Made by a program: the position numbers and the translations under genes. Shown here in pieces: positions 1 through 7,067 of a stretch of 64,000 bases of DNA. The stretch spans positions 83,650-147,649 of the forward strand of contig JBIQMS010000005.1 of NCBI GenBank assembly GCA_044463125.1. The letters are read 5' to 3'. Position 1 is the first letter of the stretch; each line of letters opens with the position of its first letter. The DNA comes from CAYMZZ01 sp044463125 (GTDB taxonomy: Bacteria > Bacteroidota > Bacteroidia > Chitinophagales > Chitinophagaceae). A model generated the notes under the pieces. It was not told the origin of the DNA, ran no database searches, and saw only the letters and a program-made list of their open reading frames with translations.

Positions 1-1506
1 AACAACCATAACCTGAAACTGGGTCTGGATTACTTCGCCGACAAAAAGAACAGTTTTGGCGTAGCGGTGAGTGGTTTTCAGTTCAATGGATTTCCGAGCC
101 CCACTACCATCACCAGTACTTCGGATGAAAACCGGGTGGTGAATTCGCAAATGGTTTCCCTGACCGACAACAAGATCCGGTTTCGAAACCTTAGCGCCAA
201 TTTCAATTATCGGCACGTATTTGATACAACAGGCAGGGAACTTACCAGCGATTTTGATTTTATTACTTATGACAATCTTTCGCGGATGGATCTGTCTACT
301 CGATTTTATGACGGAAATGGCCAGGAAACCGGCATTCCGCTTTTGTTGAGTGGTCATTTGCCCAGCCAGATTGATATATATTCTTTCAAGGCGGATTATG
401 TGCACCCGTTCCGGAAGGGAGGACGAATGGAAGCGGGCGTTAAAGGAAGCTATGTTTCCAACGACAATGTGGTAGATTACAATCGTTGGGTGGTGGATAA
501 ATGGATTCCGGATGCGAGATCCAATCATTTTCAGTATAAGGAAAATATACTGGCCGCATATCTCAATGGCAACCACCAGGTAGGTAAATGGTCGTTCCAG
601 GGAGGTTTGCGTTTGGAGAATACCCTGTCGGAAGGTTACCAGGTGACTAACGATTCCAGTTTCCGCCGAAACTTTACCAACCTTTTTCCCAGTGTGTTCC
701 TTAGCTATGAGTTGGATAAGAAAAATCAGCTCACGGTGGCCTATAGCCGGCGCATACTGCGGCCGAATTACCAGGACCTGAACCCCTTTATCTATTTCCT
801 GGATTCACTTTCGTACAGAAAAGGAAATCCCTTCCTGACCCCGCAGTTTACCCATAATTTTGAACTGACCCATTCTTTCCAGGGCAAACTGATCAGTACT
901 ATTAATTATACGCATACCAATGATGTTATCGCCAATATTGTTCGCCCTGAAGACCAGATATTGTTTCTGACATCGGAGAATGTGGCGAAGTTTCGCAATA
1001 TCGGACTGGCGATAACGGCGCCATTGCCACTTACGAAATGGTGGAATCTGAATTTGTTTGCCAATGTTTTCAATAACCGGTACAAAGGGGTTTATGAGAA
1101 CGAGCCCCTGGATATTGCTTACACATCATTCATGATCAACATGACGCAGACCTTTACCATTAAGCAGGGCTTCACCGCCGAGCTAAGCGGTTTTTACCGT
1201 GCCCGGTCGGTGGATCAGTTGAGCATCAATGAACCGATGTATGTAATCAGTGCCGGCGCGCAAAAGACGGTGCTGAAGGGAAAGGGCACTTTGCGCTTCA
1301 ACCTCCGCGATCCGCTCTGGTTGCAGCGCTACAAAGGCAAAACCCAATATAACCTGGTCGACTCCCGCGTAGCCAACCGCTGGGATAACCGGCAAATAAC
1401 CGTGAGCTTCACCTATCGATTTGGTAAAAACGGACAACAGAATCCACCGCCCCGCAGAAGAAACAGTGCGGCACAGGAGGAATTGAATAGAGTGGGGCAG
1501 GGGTGA
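1..1506 (+). CDS. Outer membrane beta-barrel / TonB-dependent receptor-like protein, C-terminal part
   Basis: The reading frame is open from base 1, so the start lies outside the window; about 501 codons are visible. The sequence is the C-terminal barrel of a Bacteroidota TonB-receptor-like outer membrane protein of the OMP_b-brl type. Alternating aromatic and polar strands run throughout, and the motifs YSRRILRPNYQDLNPF and KGNPFLTPQFTHNFELTH (around residues 245-290) are typical of that family. A GTG at 67 lies in the same frame but is internal. The tail after the last strand (NPPPRRRNSAAQEELNR) is a hydrophilic extension. The substrate cannot be told from this part. The plug and any carboxypeptidase-like N-terminal domain would be upstream. 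A terminator follows at 1697, beyond a repeat array. Confidence 0.85.
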   Translation, partial: NNHNLKLGLDYFADKKNSFGVAVSGFQFNGFPSPTTITSTSDENRVVNSQMVSLTDNKIRFRNLSANFNYRHVFDTTGRELTSDFDFITYDNLSRMDLSTRFYDGNGQETGIPLLLSGHLPSQIDIYSFKADYVHPFRKGGRMEAGVKGSYVSNDNVVDYNRWVVDKWIPDARSNHFQYKENILAAYLNGNHQVGKWSFQGGLRLENTLSEGYQVTNDSSFRRNFTNLFPSVFLSYELDKKNQLTVAYSRRILRPNYQDLNPFIYFLDSLSYRKGNPFLTPQFTHNFELTHSFQGKLISTINYTHTNDVIANIVRPEDQILFLTSENVAKFRNIGLAITAPLPLTKWWNLNLFANVFNNRYKGVYENEPLDIAYTSFMINMTQTFTIKQGFTAELSGFYRARSVDQLSINEPMYVISAGAQKTVLKGKGTLRFNLRDPLWLQRYKGKTQYNLVDSRVANRWDNRQITVSFTYRFGKNGQQNPPPRRRNSAAQEELNRVGQG

Positions 1507-1515
1507 GGACGGTTT

Positions 1516-1675
1516 ACGTATTACGTAGTACGTAGTACGTTTTACGTAGTACGTATTACGTAGTACGTTTGGGGTTTAAGGTTTAGGGTTTAGAGTTTAA
1601 GGTTTAACCTTTAACCTCTTTAATTTTCTCAATAGGTATTACGTAAAACGTAAAACGTAATACGTATAACGTTTT
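1516..1675. repeat. Inverted heptad-repeat array
   Basis: Eight in-phase ACGTNNT units (1516-1571) are followed by five GGTTTAR units (1573-1607). After a short spacer come complementary units (AACCTTTAACC near 1606) and five ACGTANN units in the A-rich orientation (1641-1675). The order ACGT, GGTTTA, then TAAACC, ACGT makes a nested inverted repeat. It lies between the stop codon of the barrel gene and its terminator. Confidence 0.9.
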
Positions 1676-1696
1676 AGTCTTTCTCTTGTGAACGTC

Positions 1697-1725
1697 GCCC
1701 TGCCTTTCCAGGCGGGGCTTTTTTT
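1697..1725 (+). terminator. Rho-independent terminator of the outer membrane barrel gene
   Basis: A 9-bp stem GCCCTGCCT / AGGCGGGGC with one T-G wobble and a TTCC loop is followed by seven T. It lies 190 bases after the stop codon because the heptad array sits in between. Another heptad unit starts on the base after the T run. Confidence 0.8.
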
Positions 1726-1904
1726 ACGTATTACGTAGTACGTAGTACGTATTACGTGATGAGAGAGGTGGTTGAAGCTGTGGATGGATTGGCTTTTGAC
1801 GAAATGCACGACGTATAGGCTCTAAATAAAAACTTGTTTATCTTTCCTCTATATTTCCAGAAGTTTATATCTTGAAACGTACTACGTAAAACGTACAACG
1901 TAAA
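1726..1904. repeat. Inverted ACGT heptad array upstream of yajQ
   Basis: Five ACGTNNT units at 1726-1760 begin right after the terminator T run. Four complementary units (ACGTACT, ACGTAAA, ACGTACA, ACGTAAA) lie at 1877-1904 and end 11 bases before the yajQ start. The roughly 115 bases between the arms carry no recognised element. Confidence 0.9.
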
Positions 1905-1915
1905 ACTTACAAAAA

Positions 1916-2407
1916 ATGCCTTCATTCGATTTTGTCAGCAAAGTAGACGCCCAGGCATTAGACAATGCCGTGAACGTTACCAATAAGGAAATCAGCAATC
2001 GCTTTGATTTCAAGGGTAGTCATGTGGTGATTGAACTGAACAAAAAGGAGTTCAATATCCACCTTGAAACGGACGATGACATGAAGATGCGCCAGTTGCT
2101 GGATGTACTGGTTAGCCGGGCACATAAGCAGGGCATAGCCCCTGAGGCATTTGATCTCTCGAAAGAAGGGGCCCAATCGGGTAAATTCTGGAAAAAGGAT
2201 GTGCAGGTCCGCAACGGACTGAAGCAAGAGGATGCGAAGAAGATTGTGAAGCAGATAAAGGAATCGGGCCTGAAAGTGCAGGCAAGTATTATGGACGATA
2301 TTGTAAGAGTAACGGGCAAGAAGATTGATGACCTGCAAGCCGTGATCCAGGCCTCGAAAACCTGGGAGCTGGGGGTGCCGTTGCAGTATGAGAATATGCG
2401 ATCGTGA
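1916..2407 (+). CDS. yajQ: YajQ family nucleotide-binding protein (DUF520)
   Basis: A 163-residue protein, full length for the YajQ/DUF520 family. The start MPSFDFVSKVD, the segment NKEISNRFDFKGS (about residues 24-36) and the end TWELGVPLQYENMRS are diagnostic. The family forms two ferredoxin-like folds. In Xanthomonas a member binds cyclic di-GMP and acts as a transcriptional co-regulator, and other members bind nucleic acid or nucleotides; the role here is unknown. There is no signal peptide, so it is cytoplasmic. It appears to be monocistronic, with heptad arrays on both sides. Confidence 0.95.
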   Translation: MPSFDFVSKVDAQALDNAVNVTNKEISNRFDFKGSHVVIELNKKEFNIHLETDDDMKMRQLLDVLVSRAHKQGIAPEAFDLSKEGAQSGKFWKKDVQVRNGLKQEDAKKIVKQIKESGLKVQASIMDDIVRVTGKKIDDLQAVIQASKTWELGVPLQYENMRS

Positions 2408-2411
2408 AGAG

Positions 2412-2678
2412 ACGTTGTACGTAGTACGTTTTACGTAGTACGTTTTTTGGTTTAGGGTTTAAAGTTTAGGGTTTAATAAGAGACGTAATACGTAGTACGT
2501 ATTTAGGTTTAGGGTACAAAGTTGGGTAACGATCATGTTTGGCGTTCAGAGATAGAAATAGAATGTGGATCTTTTCCCATTTTATCAACTGAAAAAGAAT
2601 AAGTTGAAAATTAAACCTTAAACCCTAAACTTTAAACCCAAGAACGTACTACGTAAAACGTACTACGTAATACGTAAA
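2412..2678. repeat. Nested inverted heptad array between yajQ and rpmE2
   Basis: The left arm has five ACGTNNT units (2412-2446), four GGTTTAR-type units (2449-2476), then three more ACGT units and a further TTTAGG stretch (2483-2516). The right arm has CTTAAACC-type units (2610-2640) and five ACGTANN units (2644-2678). The ACGT arms share a perfect 25-base reverse complement. The right arm ends about 30 bases before the L31 promoter. Confidence 0.9.
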
Positions 2679-2708
2679 AAATTCTTTTCCCTTTTCCCCC
2701 TTTTCCCC

Positions 2709-2716
2709 TACCTTTG
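2709..2716 (+). promoter_or_regulatory. Bacteroidota -7 promoter box of rpmE2
   Basis: TACCTTTG matches the Bacteroidota -7 consensus TAnnTTTG. No clear -33 TTTG is visible at the usual distance. It would give a leader of about 57 bases before the L31 start codon. Confidence 0.5.
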
Positions 2717-2739
2717 CCCACTTAAATTTTACTAATAAC

Positions 2740-2759
2740 TGTACGGCAAAATCCGTACA
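2740..2759 (+). promoter_or_regulatory. Hairpin in the rpmE2 leader
   Basis: A 7-bp inverted repeat TGTACGG / CCGTACA with a 6-base loop lies in the short leader, 20 bases before the ATG. It could be an autoregulatory L31 leader or a protein operator such as a metal regulator site. Neither is proven by the sequence. Confidence 0.4.
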
Positions 2760-2779
2760 ACCTTCAAAATCAGGAAATT

Positions 2780-3031
2780 ATGAAAAAAGGTATCCATCCT
2801 GAATCGTACCGGCTGGTCGTTTTTAAGGACATGAGTAATGGTTATGCTTTTCTGAGCCGCTCCACTGCTGCTACTAAAGAAACCATTCAATGGGAAGATG
2901 GCAATGAGTATCCGCTGGTGAAACTCGAGATATCCAGTACATCTCACCCCTTCTTCACAGGTAAGAACGTACTGGTAGATACTGCAGGCCGTATCGACAA
3001 ATTCAAGAAGAAATACGAGAAGAAAAAATAA
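2780..3031 (+). CDS. rpmE2: 50S ribosomal protein L31, type B
   Basis: An 83-residue basic protein beginning MKKGIHPESYRLVVFKD, with the L31 core (SSTSHPFFTGKNVLVDTAGR, about residues 55-74) and a lysine-rich tail. The zinc-ribbon cysteines of the classical form are absent, which marks it as type B, the zinc-independent form. Bacteroidota commonly carry this as their main L31. It sits on the large subunit near the bridge to the small subunit. The gene has its own -7 box, a leader hairpin and a terminator at 3098, so it is a single-gene unit. Confidence 0.95.
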   Translation: MKKGIHPESYRLVVFKDMSNGYAFLSRSTAATKETIQWEDGNEYPLVKLEISSTSHPFFTGKNVLVDTAGRIDKFKKKYEKKK

Positions 3032-3097
3032 TTACTTAGTTTTAAGCATGACTCTGAGCGAGAGCTAAGAGTTTTGTTTTTCATGGCTATACTTTAA

Positions 3098-3130
3098 GAC
3101 CTCCTGATTCCTCAGGGGGTCGTTTTTTTT
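3098..3130 (+). terminator. Rho-independent terminator of rpmE2
   Basis: A 10-bp stem GACCTCCTGA / TCAGGGGGTC with one wobble pair and a TTCC loop is followed by eight T. A heptad array starts on the next base. Confidence 0.85.
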
Positions 3131-3440
3131 ACGTTATACGTTGTACGTAATACGTATTACGTTTTGGGTTTAGATTGTGCAGGGGTTGAAGTTTAGAACT
3201 GATTTGAGAAAAAAATCTGCGCTGATCTGCGGAAAAATCTGCGAAAATCTGCGGGAAATACTTCAGCTCTTTGAACAGTGTCAGAGTTCGGGAAAGATTT
3301 CCCGCAGATTTTCGCAGATTTTTCCGCGGATATACGCAGATGAAATGATTATAGTATTTAAAGTCAACTTGTTCAAGGGCGTTACATCCTCAACCTTAAA
3401 CTCAAACGAAAAACGTACAACGTAATACGTAATACGTAAA
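3131..3440. repeat. Heptad arrays enclosing a CTGCG hairpin
   Basis: Five ACGTNNT units (3131-3165) plus GGGTTTAG open the spacer. Complementary CCTTAAACTC (about 3393-3403) and four ACGTANN units (3413-3440) close it, ending 23 bases before the glmU-like start. The long CTGCG hairpin is nested inside. Confidence 0.9.
3207..3341. repeat. Long CTGCG-rich inverted repeat, copy 1
   Basis: The unit AATCTGCG is repeated at 10-12 base intervals on the left (3209-3258). Its reverse complement CGCAGATT is repeated on the right (3298-3341). A perfect 30-base arm pairs 3229-3258 with 3298-3327 around a 39-base loop. Related copies lie at 24673-24800 and 58771-58897. Confidence 0.9.
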
Positions 3441-3463
3441 ACCTTTCTTAACTTCCAACTGCC

Positions 3464-4642
3464 ATGCACTCCATTTTATTTACCGAGGAATTTTGCCAGC
3501 CGGAGAGTCTTTATCCCTTTACGCTTACCCGGCAGATTCAGGATATCCGGGTGGGTATCCTGACCATTCGTGAAAAATGGGAGAAAATGCTGGGCCTGCC
3601 CTCCTTCGATCGTAAGGAAGATGATTACAAGGACCAGGATCGTGCCCGCTATATAGCCGACTGCGTAAAGGAGGGTGACTGCTACATGATTCACGGCAAT
3701 TTATTGCCCGATCCGGCTTTGGTTCGTGCGGTTAAGAAACTGCAGCCCGGTGAATTTTTGTCGGCCGCAGGCAGTTCCGGCATCGTGTATCGCATTAGCA
3801 GCAATGAGGTGAAGGGCAGGCACCAGGTACGGGTGAAGAGGGCGGTTCCTTATGAAGGGGCTTTGCGGCAATTACTCCGCCCCTGGGATATTTTCCAGCT
3901 CAACGATTGGGCCATTCGCCAGGACTTTGTATTACTCACCAAAAAGCGGAAATCGCAACCCGTGCCCAAAAGCTGCACCGTTTTGGGAAGGGAAGAAATA
4001 TTCATTGAAAAAGGTGCGAAGCTGTACCATGCCAGCCTCAATGCATCAACGGGTCCCATTTATATCGGCCACAATGCGGAAGTGATGGAAGGAAGCCTTA
4101 TTCGCGGGCCTTTCGCGCTGGGCGATAATGCCTGTGTAAAAATGGGGGCAAAGATATATGGGGCCAGCACCATTGGCCCGGGCTGCATAGCCGCTGGTGA
4201 AATCAAGAACGCGATGATGATGGGATATAGCAACAAAGCACACGATGGTTACCTGGGCGACTCTGTAATAGGTGAATGGTGTAACCTGGGGGCCGGCACA
4301 ACCAACTCAAACCTTAAAAATAATACAGGCCCCGTTCGCATATGGACCACTGAAGGTGAGTTGGAAGCTGGACTGAAATGCGGGGTGCTGATGGGCGATT
4401 ATTCGCGTACCGCCATCAATACGTCGATCAATACCGGTACGGTTGTGGGTGTGGGGTGTCACGTATTTGGAACGGGCCTTACGCCTCGCTATATTCCCCA
4501 TTTTTCATGGGGGAGCGATGGGCTAACGCGATACGAATGGAAAAAGGCCCTGCATGATATAGAAGGCTGGAAAAAACTAAAAAATCAGACCCTTACAGAG
4601 CCGGAAAAAAAGATGCTGCGCCATATCTTTGACCATCTCTGA
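3464..4642 (+). CDS. GlmU-like putative sugar nucleotidyltransferase / N-acetyltransferase (Bacteroidota type)
   Basis: A 392-residue cytoplasmic protein. The N-terminal part (MHSILFTEEFCQPESLYPFT) matches the Bacteroidota alternative GlmU family. From about residue 185 the sequence shows the hexapeptide periodicity of a left-handed beta-helix (IYIGHNAEVMEGSLIRGP, GEWCNLGAGTTNSNLKNN), as in acyl- and sugar-transferases. By family it should supply UDP-N-acetylglucosamine, joining glucosamine-1-phosphate acetylation and uridylylation. The N-terminal half lacks an obvious classical GlmU nucleotidyltransferase signature, so the exact activity is inferred. tpiA follows 38 bases downstream, probably in the same transcript. 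Confidence 0.8.
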   Translation: MHSILFTEEFCQPESLYPFTLTRQIQDIRVGILTIREKWEKMLGLPSFDRKEDDYKDQDRARYIADCVKEGDCYMIHGNLLPDPALVRAVKKLQPGEFLSAAGSSGIVYRISSNEVKGRHQVRVKRAVPYEGALRQLLRPWDIFQLNDWAIRQDFVLLTKKRKSQPVPKSCTVLGREEIFIEKGAKLYHASLNASTGPIYIGHNAEVMEGSLIRGPFALGDNACVKMGAKIYGASTIGPGCIAAGEIKNAMMMGYSNKAHDGYLGDSVIGEWCNLGAGTTNSNLKNNTGPVRIWTTEGELEAGLKCGVLMGDYSRTAINTSINTGTVVGVGCHVFGTGLTPRYIPHFSWGSDGLTRYEWKKALHDIEGWKKLKNQTLTEPEKKMLRHIFDHL

Positions 4643-4680
4643 ATAATCCGATCTACTAATACGAAAAACGGAAATCAACT

Positions 4681-5442
4681 ATGCGCAAACAGATAGCCGC
4701 AGCCAACTGGAAGATGAATTTGAGTTTTCAACAGGGCGAAAAGCTTTTAGACGATATCCTGGGCGCGGGCATCAAACTGGCAGAGCATCAACATTCGGTT
4801 TTTGCGGTGCCCTATCCCTACCTTTTGATGGCACGAAGCGAAGTGGAAAATGAGAAGAATTTCTCCGTAGCCGCTCAAAACTGCCATCATAAAGCATCCG
4901 GCGCCTATACCGGCGAAGTGTCGGCGGAAATGCTTCATTCTATGGGCGTGCCTTTCTGTATTATCGGTCATAGTGAGCGGCGCGAATACTTTGGCGAGAA
5001 TAATGCCATGCTGGCGGAGAAAGTCAATATTTGCCTCGATAACTATATCACCCCCATTTTTTGCTGCGGTGAACCGTTGGACATTCGTGAAGCCGGCACT
5101 CAAAATGATTATGTGGCTACCCAATTGCGGGAATCACTGTTTCACTTACCGGCTGAAAAATTCAAAACCCTTGTTATCGCATACGAGCCCATCTGGGCCA
5201 TCGGCACGGGCAAAACAGCCAGTACTGAGCAGGCACAAGAAATTCATGCCTATTTACGTTCTGTAATTGCCGGACAATATGGTAGCGACATTGCTAATGA
5301 GGTTCCCATTCTTTACGGAGGAAGCGTAAAAGCCAATAATGCCAAAGAACTATTCGGCTGTCCTGATGTGGATGGCGGACTGGTGGGCGGGGCCTCACTC
5401 CAGGCAGGCGACTTTATTGAAATCATCCGCGCACTCAAATGA
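4681..5442 (+). CDS. tpiA: Triosephosphate isomerase
   Basis: A 253-residue protein, standard for the family, interconverting dihydroxyacetone phosphate and glyceraldehyde-3-phosphate in glycolysis. Visible catalytic elements are AANWKMN (substrate-binding Asn and Lys, residues 7-13), CIIGHSERR (electrophilic His) and AYEPIWAIGTG (catalytic Glu and the flexible loop). The phosphate-binding GGSVKANN and the final GGASLQ are also present. No residue is missing. It follows the glmU-like gene by 38 bases and abuts the next small membrane protein gene. Confidence 0.97.
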   Translation: MRKQIAAANWKMNLSFQQGEKLLDDILGAGIKLAEHQHSVFAVPYPYLLMARSEVENEKNFSVAAQNCHHKASGAYTGEVSAEMLHSMGVPFCIIGHSERREYFGENNAMLAEKVNICLDNYITPIFCCGEPLDIREAGTQNDYVATQLRESLFHLPAEKFKTLVIAYEPIWAIGTGKTASTEQAQEIHAYLRSVIAGQYGSDIANEVPILYGGSVKANNAKELFGCPDVDGGLVGGASLQAGDFIEIIRALK

Positions 5443-5868
5443 TTGCCCAGTTCCCGCTATTATATCATTTTTCGTCTTAAGCACCAGGCCATTCTGAGTT
5501 TTCTGAATGTGCGGGTGGTGGTGAATAACCGCGATATTTATCTACTTCCCTGGAACCAACCCGTGGTGGTGGCGTTGGAAGAAGAAAATCCTGAAGTGGT
5601 ACTGACCGATGGGTTTCATTATTCCCGGCCAAGGCAATTGCATTTCGATGGACCGGGCTATTTCAATTTTGAAGTAGTGACCCCGCTGTCGGACTGGCGG
5701 ATCTTTAAGGGAGGCGTGGTGCTATCGCTTTTCTATATCTGGGCCACGCTCACGGGATTTTTATTGCTGAAGATTGTCAGCTTCCTGCCTATTATCGTTT
5801 TGCTTATTCATTATTACCTGAACCGCCGCAATTTCCTTCAGCTTAAGCAGGTGAGGCGGCATTATTAG
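5443..5868 (+). CDS. Small membrane protein of unknown function
   Basis: A 141-residue frame beginning at a TTG on the base after the tpiA stop; an ATG at 5439 leads to another frame that closes quickly. The N-terminal half is soluble and beta-rich (RVVVNNRDIYLLPWNQPVVVAL). The C-terminal half has two predicted membrane segments (about residues 91-112 and 114-127), then a basic tail (YLNRRNFLQLKQVRRHY). I do not recognise the family. The tight junction with tpiA suggests translational coupling. Its last 26 bases overlap the end of the convergent glycosyltransferase gene. Confidence 0.6.
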   Translation: MPSSRYYIIFRLKHQAILSFLNVRVVVNNRDIYLLPWNQPVVVALEEENPEVVLTDGFHYSRPRQLHFDGPGYFNFEVVTPLSDWRIFKGGVVLSLFYIWATLTGFLLLKIVSFLPIIVLLIHYYLNRRNFLQLKQVRRHY

Positions 5869-6994
5869 GAGTGCCAAACAGGTCGGGATTATGTTGCCGG
5901 ATGCGTTCCACGGTAAACTGTTCGGCCATTTTCAACGCAGCTTCCTTCCAACTCCCGTACGATGCAGGATCATCCCGCATCATCCGAAAAAAAGGCAGCA
6001 GGTCGCCTGCTTGCTGATATTGTAAGCAACAACTATCAAAAAGAGGGTCAATAGAAAGAAATGATGGTATGATCATGGGTTTGGCATGCCGGATGGCATC
6101 GGAAAATACGCCGGAACTGATCGTGAGGCCATATATTTCTTTGGCGCCGTCTTCCAGCACCGATTCTCTGACCGATGGATGGAAAATAAAATGGGCATGC
6201 GCCAGAACTTCATCATACTCCGCCTGCTCCACCAGTTCGGTTTCATACCATTTCAACTTCACATGTTCTAAACTGAGGCTACGCCAATAATCGCGCTGGC
6301 TCCTCCCATAGGCGGAGTCCGTGCTTCCCAGTATCGTGATCCGAATGGAAATTGCGGCCTGCTCCAGGCCACTGATCAGTTGATTCAGCTCTTCATAATT
6401 TCTTCTACGCCGGTCAACAGAACCGGCAACGACCAAATGCAGGGGGAGCGTGGGATTGACACTAAACTTACCCGGTTCAAAGATTGCGCCAGGTACCTGG
6501 TGGAGAGGATAACGCGGGTGCAGGTTGCGCCGGGCTGCCGGCAGCAAGGTGGGCGACTGCACCGAGTATTCCCTGATTGTTCTTCGCAACAACCACTTAC
6601 CCGCTACTCTTACGATACGCCGAAGGTTGAATTTCAATTGCGGAGAAAAATAGGCTTCAATGGCATGCAGGGTGACCACGAACCGTGCTTGCCGAAACGA
6701 GGAAGCCATCCAGGCCAGGTGTATGAAATTGTCCGATACCGTATTCAGCCAAACCAGGTCACTGCCCCTTTTACGAATATGGGTCCGCATGTGCAGGATA
6801 AACCGGCGCCTGCCCATGGGTGGTTTTCGGATCACCCAGGTGAATCGGTCATAATCGCCCTGTAAATCTGCGGCGGCCTGCCGGGCGGCTAATTCATCGC
6901 AGAAGACGGTGATTTGATTGCCAGGCTGATCGAATAGACGGATCAGCGCGCCGATGTTTTCAAAGTGAACCGTTTCGTAAATGCTGATCTGCAT
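5843..6994 (-). CDS. Probable glycosyltransferase, surface polysaccharide
   Basis: A 383-residue protein without a signal peptide. It starts MQISIYETVHFENIGALIRLF, continues with a Rossmann-like N-terminal domain (VWLNTVSDNFIHLAW, FVVTLHAIEAY) and has a second domain with LPLHLVVAGSVDRRRRNYEEL (about residues 183-203). The late stretch SSGVFSDAIRHAKPMIIPSF resembles the donor-binding region of GT-B enzymes. Donor and acceptor cannot be named. It is divergent from the flippase gene at 7068 and convergent with the small membrane protein gene. With the next two plus-strand genes it forms a small polysaccharide island. Confidence 0.65.
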   Translation of the reverse strand: MQISIYETVHFENIGALIRLFDQPGNQITVFCDELAARQAAADLQGDYDRFTWVIRKPPMGRRRFILHMRTHIRKRGSDLVWLNTVSDNFIHLAWMASSFRQARFVVTLHAIEAYFSPQLKFNLRRIVRVAGKWLLRRTIREYSVQSPTLLPAARRNLHPRYPLHQVPGAIFEPGKFSVNPTLPLHLVVAGSVDRRRRNYEELNQLISGLEQAAISIRITILGSTDSAYGRSQRDYWRSLSLEHVKLKWYETELVEQAEYDEVLAHAHFIFHPSVRESVLEDGAKEIYGLTISSGVFSDAIRHAKPMIIPSFLSIDPLFDSCCLQYQQAGDLLPFFRMMRDDPASYGSWKEAALKMAEQFTVERIRQHNPDLFGTPNNAASPA

Positions 6995-7026
6995 AGAGGG
7001 CTATCGCTGGGTGAGCATAAATATAT

Positions 7027-7034
7027 TATGTTTG
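7027..7034 (+). promoter_or_regulatory. Bacteroidota -7 promoter box upstream of the flippase gene
   Basis: TATGTTTG fits TAnnTTTG and lies 33 bases before the TTG start of the flippase gene, in the 73-base divergent spacer. No convincing -33 TTTG is seen. Confidence 0.4.
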
Positions 7035-7067
7035 TAGTAAAGCCTGCACAAAAGCGGTGATACAAAT

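Noticed and set aside
1573..1616. Telomere-like GGTTTAR repeats as a chromosome end or integrated telomeric element
   Set aside because: Similar runs occur at many internal sites between ordinary genes and always beside an inverted partner, so they are internal repeats.
3177..3425. 82-codon frame across the CTGCG hairpin
   Set aside because: It spans the inverted repeat; the same translation (CGKICENLRE) appears on both strands, as expected of a palindrome.
5439..5480. ATG overlapping the tpiA stop as start of the small membrane protein
   Set aside because: That frame closes after thirteen codons; the long frame starts from the TTG on the next base after the stop.
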